From positions 4,087,001 to 4,151,000 of the forward strand of contig JAMKCF010000016.1 of NCBI GenBank assembly GCA_023634235.1: a stretch of DNA of 64,000 nt, in the 5' to 3' direction. The DNA is from Pisaster brevispinus (Eukaryota > Echinodermata > Asteroidea > Forcipulatida > Asteriidae). Shown here one piece after another: positions 35,457 through 46,722 of this stretch (positions within the stretch are counted from its first letter, which is position 1; every line of letters starts with the position of its first letter). The position numbers and the translations under genes are program-made. The notes below the pieces were generated by a model. The model was not told where the DNA came from and ran no database searches. It saw nothing but the letters and a program-made list of their open reading frames with translations.

Positions 35457-36140
35457 TGCCACAAATTACGTAATAACTGCTTGTATGACAAGAGTTACTA
35501 CAGTTTGTAGTAGGTTTGGTGAAATCTTACCACACCCAGGGATACAGCTATAAACACATTATTATTAATCCCAAGACCTTTCAGAGGGTTTGTAGATGTT
35601 GTCAGTCAAAATCATTGTTCCAAAATAAATCATTTCCAATGTTATTTTGGTAAATACAGGCCTAATGCATACTTCCGAATGCATACTGTATTGCGTGACA
35701 ATAACTATAGTTTATAGAAGTTTTTTTGGAAATCTACTACCCCTCCCCCCCCCCCCCCGACACACATTTGGATGTTTGGGTTAGCATGGTGTATTTTACC
35801 TTGATAAAGGTCAACAAGTCTCACACATGCTTCCTCTGATAGCTACAATACAGAATGATTGATGGTTGTATCAAGTACCCTATCTCTTGAGACTTTGCCA
35901 AGAATTATGTGTACAAACAGATGGCAGCCCCCCCCCCCCCCGACCGCAGGATTTGTAATGAGATTTACAAGGTGAATGAACTCTACTCTGTGCAAATAAC
36001 ACATGCCATATGTTTCTGCATGGTTTGATGGTGGACTGCCCAAAAGTTGAATTGTTTTTAAATTTCCTGAGCGGAATTATGGGGGGAAAGGGCAAAAACC
36101 TACTACAGACTGTAGTATTGCCCATTTCCTGGAGGGAGGT
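35457..36140. mobile_element. MITE, second copy of the 8170-8870 element
   Basis: Direct copy of the element at 8170-8870, sharing GTAGTAGGTTTGGTGAAATC at about 35506 and CTACTACAGACTGTAGTATTG at about 36100. Here it interrupts the inverted copy of the block found at 45470-45500. Two long C-runs (35747-35758 and 35929-35941) are in positions where the first copy has shorter ones. Confidence 0.75.
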
Positions 36141-36539
36141 GAACGTTGCCGGAAAAAAACCTCTCAAAACGTTGCTGTTTGGAACTACTCCCTATCTTTT
36201 TTAAGAGTTATTATTGCACTGAAACAGCTACAGTGCGTTGTAGTTGGCAGGTAGTGATCAATTAAACATTAATTTTCATTTTAAATACAAACGGTTCGCT
36301 ATTTTGTAGGGACCATAGCAGACCGTGTGCTGTCATGGAATTGCCTACACACAAACTAACACACCCTTACACATGACAATAGCAGGGTACCTCCATTGTC
36401 GTTGTAATTTTCTCTTTCTGAATACATTTTCTGCTGGGTACCACTTGAACAAAGAAAAACAAATTGCGGGTAGCGTTGTTCCATTGTTAAAAGTACCCCC
36501 TTACGTTTGCGTGTGATAGGGCACATACTTTTACGGGTC
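36141..36539. other. Inverted copy of the L3/L6 upstream block; no gene seen
   Basis: The sequence corresponds to the complement of 45060-45470 and of 18905-19140. It does not extend to the TATA and 5'UTR exon of those blocks. Confidence 0.65.
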
Positions 36540-37406
36540 TGGGTCGATTTCACAAAACTCTTCCTAACTTAGGATCGATCCTAGGATTTAGGACGAGTCC
36601 CCAGCCTTAAGATCGATCCTACGTTAGACCGATCCTAGGATCGATTTCACAAAACCGTCTTAAGCAGGACGAGTCGCAAAAAGTACTGCTACTACTAGAC
36701 ATGCAAAAAAAAATTAATCATAACGCGTTTCGTGACATTATTTGTAAACAATCTGAAATTAATAATAAAAACAGCAAGACATCCATGTCATGTTTTCCAT
36801 GTACTCATGTGTGTCCCTGTGTCATTAATTTCAAATGTATCCTTGTTAACATTAATTATTAGATCATCCAGCCTTTAGATGCTTAAGAAAAACTATAAAA
36901 CAAACTCTTGGGGTCGGTCTGCTATTTATTGATCGGTAGTCTAGTAGTTTTTGTTATGGAAAGTAACGTCCGTTTTACATGGTTACTCACCCGTGTCTCT
37001 TGTTGTAATTGGTCACCAACCCTGTCTACCAAATATAGTATCCCCTGCCTCGTGAAGAGGTATCTACGGACAATGTCTTGGTCATTAATTTTAAACTATC
37101 TAACGGATTCCGTCTGTCACGGAAGGACGTTCTCGGCGAAGCGCCCGTCTCTCTTCGCGGTCAGCCAACAGTAGCAGCGCCATTATTGTAAAGCAACACA
37201 CAAATATAACGCAAATCAACCGCTAAGACGACCCTCATACCTGTCCTAAGTTAGGAAGGGTTCGGTGCTGTTTCCAAGGTAATTAGGACACGTTAAACTA
37301 TTGTTATCTTTTGTGAAATCGTTCCTAAGACGCGTCTTAAGTTGGGACGAGTAACTCGCCCTAACTCGAGATAAGACGAGTCCTAACTCTTTGTGAAATC
37401 GACCCC
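36540..37406 (-). mobile_element. Harbinger-like non-autonomous DNA transposon, copy 1
   Basis: The ends are inverted repeats: GGGTCGATTTCACAAAACTC on the left and, on the complement of the right end, GGGGTCGATTTCACAAAGAG. Within it, the minus strand (about 37110-36930) encodes NDQDIVRRYLFTRQGILYLV and DRVGDQLQQETR, which resembles the N-terminal region of PIF/Harbinger transposases (R..R.F.REGI..L...). No catalytic DDE region is present. The same element is at 44167-45058, in the same target sequence, and the 18900 copy of the block is empty. Confidence 0.65.
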
Positions 37407-39205
37407 TGTGGGGTCCTGCTATTGTTGTTCTTTATTCCCTTTTCTGAAGAAATTTTCTGTTGCGTACCACTGTAACAAAGAAAACCTTGTTGGGTACTAT
37501 TGTTCCATTGTGTAAAGTACCCGGTACGGCGGCGTGTATAGGGCAGAAGCTCTTTGATCTCCCATTGTTTAAACACCCGTAGTAATTTGTATTGTATATA
37601 TTTCAACTAATTTGGTCACACTAAAACAAAACTAAAACTTTGTACGGCAATGCTTGGTTTTTAGAAACCCCATTTGCCATCCACACCCGAAATTGTGTGA
37701 CCCTAACTATAGGTTGGGCAAAATTATTAATTGTTTATAAGTAACTGGAAACAGCTTTCAAGTCTAGATATGTGGTTTTCTTTGTTGGTTTATCAAATTT
37801 GTTTCCTTTTATATATTATATTGCAAAATATAGAGAGTGAGAGAAGGAGAGAAGAAAACAAATGAACAAGACAAAAAGCTCCTTGATTTATGTTATGGCT
37901 AGAGTTATGTAGAGATGAAAATGTTTGTCTAGGAGCGTGTCGCACGAACATTTCTATAACATTATTGAACTCTGGTGCAAGGCCTGCGTTTAAAAGGTTA
38001 ACTTCCAGCGAAGATAAAGATATATTAATAAGTGCTCTAAAATATTGAATAGTAGAACAGCGAACGGGAAAATACATATGTTATGATTTACCAACAATCC
38101 AATATGCGTCATTTCATAACTGATGCAGTTGCTCTCTCAGGGAAGTCCTGGGGGTGTCTACATTCTCCGAACCCTCGCATCCTTCCTTTCCATTCCATGA
38201 TTCCATCAATACATTCTTAATGTGTTTTTTTTATTGTTAAAGGGACATGTTGTTTACGATTTGTCGATTTGGTCTGTAAGAAGCGTTTGAAAGAATTTGT
38301 TATAAAATGAAGAGGTTTGGAAATATGTTTCAAAAGTAGAATATAATGATCCTCACGAATGTGCATCGAGCATATGTCTTTTTCTGTCATATTGCGGAAC
38401 ACACTTTCGGACTCGAAAAAATGCTGGACTGAGTTTATCAACTTCGAGTTATATTTGTGTGGACCGTTATGTTATTCTTCTTTTTCAACATCTTTCAAAT
38501 CAGTAAAAAAAATATAAATAAATAAATAAATAAAATAAATTCGTGTTGAAGCCAAAAGCTCCCCAATTTCAAGGCAACTGGTGTCCCCCCCCCGTTTTAA
38601 CCAATCGCTCAATGCAGTGCATACCTGTGTCCGTCTCCTATGTCCGTTGAAAGTTGCCTAGTTGAAGAGTCTGTCAACCTGGTTGGACCCAGTTGCTCGA
38701 TCCAATATGTCCTCAGACGGCCTCTAGGTGGCGACCATCTGCTTCTGCGGGTTACGGTCATGCATGGTTAGAGCCGTTTATGCCCTGGTCTTGTCGTCAA
38801 GGCGGGCAATTTGGCCTTTGGCACAAAACGAATTTCAGGGTAACCGATTGGACCAATCCAGACGTATTAAAAATCCTTGCACGATAATGATACCAATTGC
38901 TCACTTTTCACACGTAAAGTGGCCATCAGTCAAAGGGAAAACGCGCTGCTTGCACTAATAAATAAAACAATTTATACAAAAGAAAGGAACAACAATTATT
39001 CCAAAGTGACTTCTTATTCTGATCGTTTGCAGGTATCAGTCTACAAATATGTACGCTTTTTGGGGAGGGACATACCCCCTTCAAATTGAAAAAAAAAATC
39101 AAACAAGAGCTAAAGATAAAAAAAAACAACACTGAGGACACACCGTGGATTGGTTTGTTTCAAAGTTAGATGATTGCCCAGTACGAATCTCATTTTATCC
39201 ACTAG
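37407..39205. other. Inverted paralogue of 16680-18700; no gene seen
   Basis: 37420-37720 matches the complement of 18600-18900, and 38200-38900 matches the complement of 16650-17220. The frames corresponding to 16678-16911 are shifted here. An AAAT-rich simple repeat lies at 38507-38540. Confidence 0.65.
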
Positions 39206-39702
39206 CCCTCCTTGACACTATCGCTCACTTATTGAGTAACAGTTTTTAAAAAGTGGTACTCTGCCATTTTTTTCCCAAAAAAATCTAAGTTCTACAATTG
39301 CATCTAGCCAAATAGCATGCCAAAAGTCTTAATACCGTCCGGGGTTTGTTGTTCACTAACACAATCCAACAATGACTCGCTCTCCAGGAATTCCCATAGG
39401 AATTGTACAGCAATTACTCAGCCTTGCTTAGTTGTGTTAACAATGGGTGTCATTCCAAGAAATGGTTGATTAAGCAGAAAAAGACACATATGGGCTCATC
39501 TCAAATTACAATTTTGCTTTAACAGATTTTATTTAGTCAAAAGAGTCATTATCTAATGCTTTGGATGATTTAAAAATGATTGGGTGATTTAAAAGTGATT
39601 TGGTTCTTCACAGAAATGTATTACACGCTAAAATCAAACTGTTACTCAAAAAGCAAGGTAGGGTGAATTGGTGTGATTTTTGTTTTATGGTGTCACCAAG
39701 AG
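39206..39702. mobile_element. piggyBac-like MITE, copy 3
   Basis: The left end reads CCCTCCTTGACACTATCGCT and the complement of the right end reads CTCTTGGTGACACCATAAAA. It is flanked by CTAG (39202-39205) and TTAG (39703-39706). The inverted paralogue at 16263 has the uninterrupted ATCCACTAGATTGTC (complement), so the insertion is exact. The interior is related to copies 1 and 2. Confidence 0.85.
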
Positions 39703-41205
39703 TTAGATTGTCGACGGACTCCTCATTAAGCAGTTTTCTATTGTTCGGCAAACAGATAAGACCGCATAGCTCTTTGCAATGTGTACGTCTTCTGACGAGC
39801 CTGATTTATTACTCATGAGCTTGGTCTTTCTACTGCCGTAATGTCAAAGACGACTGAGAAGTCTCTATCCTGGACACTCTGTTGGCTTCCAGCTGTTGCA
39901 ATACTTCCCCTCAAAGTTTTCCCCAATAATATTGAACTGCTTGTAGATATATTGCAGGTTTGAGAACCAACCGAAGAGAATTTTATCCGCAAGTTATCCT
40001 GGAAAAGTTTTAAGTAGATGTCTAAGTGTGCACATTCACCAACGGCAACATTAAAAGGGACACACTGTCACTATGGATTGGGCGCTTTAGGCTATAAAGG
40101 CGTTTTTTAATTAAATGAATATGGTTGGAAAGATGTTTTAAAAGTAGAAAATAATGATTTACTCAAACTTAATGTTTAAATAATTAACTGTATCGCTTTC
40201 CTTATACTTCGTGAACTAACACAATCTACCATTTTGTGGCGTCAAAACTTTGGTTGTACACAATGAAGGATAGTGCTTGTTGAGAAAGTAAAAGGGAAAC
40301 CGTAGATTTTCGAGGTATATTTGTGTGAATTATTATGTTTTACGTGTAAAACATCTTTCCAACCATCTCCGTTTCATAACAGTCGCTTGTTATAGCCCAA
40401 AACGTATTATCCGAATACAGCGTAGGCCTTTAGTAGAACATAACATTTTTCTATGAAGCGGAGTGTGGATTCAATAGCCAGCCTTGTGATGTGAGGCGAT
40501 ATCTCATTAAAAACAAACAAACGAACAAACAAGCAAACAAGCAAGCAAACAAGCAAGAAAAACACACAAAACTAACAAACAAACAAACAAACCAACCAAC
40601 GCAGAATCAAGAGACATAGAGCCAAAGTTCTTTCGCTCATAATAAATTCATGTTATTTTATTTGTACTCAATCCAAGTAAGAAAAGGGGAAATGTTAATG
40701 TACTGTCTAGAACAGTGGCACTGGAAAAGTTTGCAGTGAGCTGAAAAAATATTTGTATTTTGTTCCTGTTCATAAGACAGATGATACAATGAGACTTAAT
40801 CAAGTTTTGACCTAGTTATTCTAAACTTAAGACAATCTTTTTTTCGATTGCAGTCGGATCCTACCGGATTATGTAAAGTAATCTTCAAAAAATCCTGCAA
40901 TTTTGTATTTCCTCATTTTCTTTTGCTCAAACAGACTTTGTAATTGCTTTAATACAGTCACAATTTGTTCGCACAAATGCATCTTAAGTGATATTTATAA
41001 CTGGTCAACCCCCCCCCCCCCCCCCCCCCTCCGAAACAAAAATAAATAAAATTGAAACCACGCTTACATTTGAAAGCAATTCAGTTTTGGTAGAAACAAA
41101 TTTGGAGCATTACTTATTCTTTGGCAGCATTTAAAAGTAAGACAGTAAAATATATATAGCTTCTCGGTAGATGTTAGGTCCAGTCATCCGGGTCCAGTGT
41201 TGGTT
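39703..41205. other. Inverted paralogue of 14870-16260; simple repeat and C-run
   Basis: The homology runs in inverse orientation with many indels. A CAAA/CAAG-type simple repeat is at 40508-40600, and a C-run of about 20 is at 41009-41029 (the paralogue has a T/G-run at 15040-15062). No coding sequence survives both copies. Confidence 0.65.
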
Positions 41206-41294
41206 TTAATAGCCACCGCAGATGAGGTAACGCCTGTCGTTAGTAAGTGGCAACCGTTTATCACAGATGCAACTTTGGCCAAATTTGTCGCATG
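41206..41294 (-). pseudogene. L5: orphan exon 2 of the four-cysteine subfamily
   Basis: The minus strand has acceptor TTTCCTCAAAATCCAG followed by a phase-1 exon encoding CDKFGQSCICDKRLPLTNDR, then RYLICGGY and TAA (41208-41206). It differs from the L2 exon by a handful of substitutions and keeps all four cysteines and their spacing. Homology to the L2 intron continues only to about 41402, where a truncated DIRS-like element begins. No exon 1 is found on this strand further up, so the copy lost its first exon by that junction. The frame itself is undamaged, which is notable for an orphan exon. Confidence 0.65.
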
Positions 41295-41401
41295 CTGGAT
41301 TTTGAGGAAAGAAAATGGAAGCAAAAAAAGATTGATTTACTTAATTACTTTTCATTTGTATTCGCAATTTTGCCCAGGGAATCAAAACGTGTATATAACC
41401 G

Positions 41402-43690
41402 CGCACAGACAGTACGAACAATTTGCAAAAATGCCGCACACTCAAGTTTGGTGGCACCCACAAATAAAAAATCATCTAAATAGTGAGTAATACTATGTAC
41501 CCCCGCAAGCTCTTTTACCTGAAACTAAAGAAATGTACTGAAGGTTTCAAACAATGAACAAGAAATACTACAACCCATCGGCAAACACTTATCATAATAA
41601 TACAAACCCTGAAAAACAAAACCGAGAAGTTCGTAATCGGAAGAAGCCACCGGCAAGAGCCGAAATGCCGACTTGATATCTGACTTCGCTATCCAGGCAT
41701 GGCGGCTGGTTGACATAGCAATGTCAACCGCTGAGTCAAAGGAATTGTAATGTATGGTACACATGTCACGATCAATAAAGTCATTAATTGAACCACCTAG
41801 TGGAAACGACAAATTGTGAATGAGTCGAAACTCGCCTGGGTCATGCTTTGGGACCAAACCTATGGGGGAGCACTGTAAATTAATAAATGGCTTATTTACG
41901 AAAGGTCCTGCAATCCTACCAAGAGCTATCTCTTTATGCAACTTAGTTAAAACAATATCTGCCCTTTCTGAAGCTGAACTGGGGCAACCAGAATCCCTAC
42001 TAATACGTGGCCCTGTGTAACCCAAATGAAAGCCATTAGCGAAACCATCCGCCAATAAGTGAGCGCTACGCCTATCCGGGTAACTGCCTAGCCAAGACTG
42101 CAAAGTGACGATATTAATTGGCGTTGGGGGGACGAAAATTGGCAGGCGCGGCAGTTTTTCCTGCCACAGGCCGAGTCGCGCTCTGCTGAGCGGCTGCATG
42201 GGTCCAACGCCTAGGAGTATTAGCAACACGCTCCACGGCAACCCCCTTTGCGCTAACGCCTGAGCCAGTAACCCTCTGCCTGCTGGCAACATCGTGAGAC
42301 GGACCAGCGTCAGTGGGGCGTACTTTGCCCATACGGCAATTCACTTCCCCATGCCCAAAGCGTGAGCAGTTGCTGCAGCGGTGAGGAAATTTGCAATTTG
42401 GCCACCGACAGTTACCCGAATTGAAAGGTGAACAATATAGCGGAGTGCCCTTTGTACTGACTTTCTCCTGTGTGTAGGGAGACACGGCCGAGGAAACAAA
42501 ACTAGGTGCAGCTGCAACAGTGACCCAAAGTTCCGTGTCGAGCTGTGCCCATAAACGTGATGGACACACCTCTTGACGGAGACGGAACTGTTCGTCGTAG
42601 CTACGCCAGCCAAAGCCAGGAAACTGCGCTGCTGCGGTACGCACGGTCTCTGCATATTTAAGCAATTCGCCAAAGCGCAATGGATGACGCACACAATAAA
42701 TCGCCATGTACGTGTGAAACGCACTAGTCCATTGGGCAATTGACTGCAGCTTACGCGGTTGTTGCGCCGATGCCTGGCGAAAAACAACCTGACCGTGCTC
42801 AACCGCGAGCGTTAGCGCAGACCCTACCTCTTGCCCAGACATAGCCACGACCGCATTGTCCCGAAATAGCAAAGCAATATCTATATATTGGGAAGCCCAA
42901 ATTTTAGATTTAACTAGTTGGGAAACGTGAATGCCCAGAGGGGCATACCCCAGGACTGAAGGTACCGGGGTAGGCCTACCCAAGTCTAAGTCTTGGATGG
43001 GATTAGGCAGCACGGGAACAAAATTATTACTGGTGGGAAATGCGGGAAATGACATACCCGTACCCTCACCGCTTCTTAATCCACTTGAAGGATCGAAATT
43101 TAACATACCCGTACCCCCACCGCTGGTAAACCCACTGGATGGATCGACGGTTGACTCCTCGGGATCCTGCTCCGCAAATTGGACCGGTGGTTGGTTTGCG
43201 TCCTGGTTGTGGAGACGGTGTTTTAACCCAAAGTCTTGAGGATGGGCCGCCACTGCTCCGGTGACCATCCCTGCTGCCGTCTGCCCTGGCCGACTGCTCT
43301 CAGACGACGTGCTTGAGCTCTTGCGGCCGCAGCCTCGTCCTCTGCCCCGGATAGGGTTCGCCTGAAGCTTTGCCAGGCGGCGCACATTCCGTGCCGGGCG
43401 TGGCATGACGGCAAATAACTTTGGGCTGACGGAATGAAGGCAAAAGAAGAGGAAGGTGAAACGGAAGTCCCGCTGGGAGTTGTTACTCCGTTGCAGAAAA
43501 TAAAACTAAAGGAAGAACGGCGAACTCCAAAAAACCCGGTGAGATTTGTCAATCCAAACTTAACAAATAACGTAAACGGAAGTCCCGCTGGTATTTGTTA
43601 CTCCGTTGCAGAAAATAAAACTGAAAAGCGAACGGCGAACTCCAAAAAAACCGGTGATATTTGGTAATCAACTCTACGAGTACAACAATT
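41402..43690 (-). mobile_element. Truncated DIRS-like retrotransposon (gag and RT)
   Basis: On the minus strand a first frame of 430 residues (43406-42114) is gag-like, with an RGRGRG-rich N-terminus and a zinc knuckle CSNCSRFGHGEVNC near residue 345. A second frame (42292 downwards) carries RT motifs of the DIRS/Ngaro type: FVNKPFINLQCSPIGLVPK, GEFRLIHNLSFP, KSDIKSAFRLLP and CLPMGCSISCSLFETFS. One in-frame TAG follows at about 41527, then the frame continues with the catalytic HYLDDFLFVG (about 41460) until the junction near 41402. RNase H, methyltransferase and tyrosine recombinase are absent. The upstream end has two repeats (43455-43680). Confidence 0.85.
43455..43680. repeat. Tandem terminal repeat of the DIRS-like element
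   Basis: Two copies of about 115 bp start with ACGGAAGTCCCGCTGG (about 43459 and 43575) and include ACTCCGTTGCAGAAAATAAA and CGGCGAACTCCAAAAAA. They lie just upstream of the gag frame, where DIRS elements carry terminal repeats. Confidence 0.7.
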
Positions 43691-44166
43691 TGGTGTTGAC
43701 TTGGTTGGAAGCTGAACCGAAGTGAAGTTTCCGCACAAATGCAGCGTTGCGACGGTGTTGTTTTACGAAATGCATTTGATTGGTTGAATTAGGGAGCCCC
43801 GCCCATTGCAAAAGGACACCCCGGGAATAGCCCTGGAAAAAATGTGCAAGGTCATAAAAAGACCAACTGGACAGGGTTTAGCAAGCCCACCCAACATGAC
43901 AAAACTAGCCAAGGTGGCACCACAACAGTTGTGTGTGTCCAGTGAATAATGTATTTTATCTGTGAGTGATAAAATGAAATTGCTACGGGTGTTTAAACAA
44001 TGTAATATCAAAGAGCTTCTGCCCTAATACACGCCTCCTTACCGGATACTTAATACAATAGAACATTGCAACCCAACAAGGTTTTCTTTATTTACACTGG
44101 TACTCCACAGATAATTTATTTAGAAAAGGGAATAAAAGAACAACAATAGCACGACCCCACATACCA
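43691..44166. other. Junction sequence and start of the L6 upstream block
   Basis: 43700-43960 has no copy elsewhere in the window. From about 43970 the block also found at 18740 and (inverted) 37560 begins (AGAGCTTCTGCCCTAATACA). No gene is seen. Confidence 0.5.
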
Positions 44167-45058
44167 GGGGTAGATTTCACAAAGAGTTAGGACTCGTCTT
44201 ATCTACAGCTAGGACGAGTTACTTACAATAATGGCCCTGCTACTGTTGGCTGACCGCGAGACAGACGGAATCCGTTAGATAATTTAAATTACCAAGACAT
44301 TGTCCGTAGACACAGCTTCACGAGGCAGGGGATACTGCATATGGTAGACAGGGTTGGTGACCAATTACAACATGAGACACTGGTGAGTAAACCATGTAAA
44401 ACGGACGTTACTTTCCATAACAAAAACTATTAGTTTATCTACTACCGATCAATAAATAGCAGACCGCCCTCAAGAGTTTGTTTTATAGTTTTGCTTAGCG
44501 CCACCATTAGTCAGGGTATTGATATGTAAATATCGCGCAACCTCAACTTACACTGATGTTTACATCCGTCGTTCTGGGCGGCTGAAAAGGGCTAGGACTT
44601 ATTTTGTACATACAAAATAGCTTTGCAAAGTACATTCATCCTTACAATTCAGACGGCAGTACTTAAATTTTAACCCTAGCGATTGTTCATTGCTTCATAA
44701 AAAACTAAATTTAGCATCTAAAGGCTAGATGATCTAATTATTAATGTTAACAAGGATACATTTGAAATTAATGACACAGGGACACACATGAGTACATGGA
44801 AAACATGACATGGATGTCTTGCTGTGTTTTTATTATTAATTTCAGATTGTTTACAAATAATGTCACGAAACGCGTTATGATTAATTTTTTTTTGCATGTC
44901 TAGTAGTAGCAGTACTTTTTGCGACTCGTCCTGCTTAAGACGGTTTTGTAAAATCGATCCTAGGATCGGTCTTACGTAGGATCGATCTTAAGGCTGGGGA
45001 CTCGTCCTAAATCCTAGGATCGATCCTAAGTTAGGAAGAGTTTTGTGAAATCGACCCC
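44167..45058 (+). mobile_element. Harbinger-like non-autonomous DNA transposon, copy 2
   Basis: The ends are GGGGTAGATTTCACAAAGAG and (complement) GGGGTCGATTTCACAAAACT. The plus strand at about 44290-44400 encodes YQDIVRRHSFTRQGIL and DRVGDQLQHET, the same transposase-like N-terminal piece as copy 1. The flanks CCACATACC and AGATCCGTAAA join as CCACATACCGAATCCGTAAA at 18893, giving an empty site. Confidence 0.65.
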
Positions 45059-46329
45059 AGATCCGTAAAAGTGTGTGCCCCAACGCACGCAAACGTAAGG
45101 GGTACTTTTAACAATGGAACAACGCTACCCGCATTTGTTTTCTTTGTTCAAGTGGTACCCAGCAAAGAATGTATTTAGAAAAGAGAAAAATAGAACAACA
45201 ATGGAGGTACCCTTTTATCTTCATGTGTAAGGGTGAGTGCGTTCCTGTGTAGGCAATTCCATGACAGCACACGGTCTGCTATGGTCTCTACAAAATGGCG
45301 TACCGTTTGTACCGCTGGTTGTATTTTAAAAGGAAAATTAATGTTTAATTGATCACTACTCGCCAATTTCAACACATTGCAGGTGTTTCAGTGCAAGAAC
45401 AACTCTTTAAAAAAGATAGGGAGTAATTCCAAACAGCAAAGTTTTGAGATGTTTTTTTTTCCCCCGGCAACGTTCCCCTTTAAGTAGGATAAGCTACACC
45501 ATTCAATCTTCAGAAATGTATAGTTGTTGTGAACAATACTAACAACGAGTGAAAAAGAAACTGAATCGGTCATCGCGAGCATTTGCAAAATATAAGGCTG
45601 ATAAAGTTAGGTAGATTGTAGGTATTTTCTGTTAAAACTGGCGTTTTTATATTTAATGCAGCTTTTGATGTAGAGCATGACCAATAAGCAAACAAGTTTA
45701 TAATGTGTCTGGCAATTAGAGACTGGAACTGTAACTTTTGTATTATTGGAACAGGCTAGTGGGAATGTACCCTTGTTATTGTTGTGCCGTGGAGGATACT
45801 ACAAAATATAAGCAATGTTTTGAAAAAGGCTGAAGTCTGCAACCGTCCATTGTCACCCATTTCCTTCATGAAGAATATACCTCCTGTATATAATGTAACA
45901 GGCTCAACAGCCCCCCCCCCCTTATGAGGTAAAATGGAAAACCTGATTGTTCAGGCATTTTTCGCTTACGCGGCTAGCGTAGAATCTTGGCGCTCGCACA
46001 GTTAATGGAGAATGGTGAGCACATAATTTGGTGGTAAGCACAGCCACAAAATTTGGCCTTTTGTGTCACAAACCACCATTTTGTAATTGATAATTATCGA
46101 AAAAAAAATTTGTTTGCAAAATTTATAAGTTTTAGACTCGAGATGAACAAACAAAATTAGGAAAGCTCAGAGAAGCAATATGGACATTTCTAGGTGTGAT
46201 TCAAACCGGGTTACACGGAGTTTAAAGGGATGGAAAGAAACCCTCAATCCACATTGATTTCTCACAAAATGGGAAGCCTGTGAGAAACTGTGCTTTAAAT
46301 GTTGAACCAAAAAACCATGGAAAGTGCAG
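45059..46329. other. L6 upstream block; no gene seen
   Basis: 45060-45300 is related to 18905-19140; 46100-46330 is related to 19440-19720. Between them, 45500-46050 is not matched elsewhere except for AAGCGTAG-type words similar to the 57 kb tandem repeat (TTCGCTTACGCGGCTAGCG at about 45961). Confidence 0.5.
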
Positions 46330-46722
46330 TAACATTTGATAGTCGGCCCAGGGATCGTCATGTTGAAGGGTAAGTGGTTACGCTCAACGACGCACTTTCG
46401 AAAGAGGTAGTAGTCAGCATAGAAGAAAATATCAACTTTTCAGAAGGGTACATCTGACAAGCATGTCATGTAATTCCCCTCATAATTAAATAACAAACGC
46501 TAATTATTTAAGCCCTCGCATGAATGGTGAAGTTGCAATTAGTTTAGGAAATTGTGATTTGTTCGCAGCAGTGTTCAGCACGCCATACTTCACTTGATTT
46601 TGGCGATACCAGATATTTGGGGTAAAAAACATTATATAAGGGGACACTGTGGACGAGCAACAGCAAACACTGACTCAACTCTAACCTGAAGCAACTTGAC
46701 TTGTCTTCTTAGTACAGCACCG
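46330..46722 (+). promoter_or_regulatory. L6 promoter, TATA box and 5'UTR exon
   Basis: TATATAA at 46633-46639 is followed by AGGGGACACTGTGGACGAG. The short exon ends AGTACAGCACCG at 46722, with donor GTGAGT at 46723-46728. Sequence and spacing match the L3 promoter at 20025-20114. The upstream 300 bp is also shared (ATAGTCGGCCCAGGGATCGT at about 46339). It would splice to the acceptor at 47897 ahead of the L6 start codon. Confidence 0.75.
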
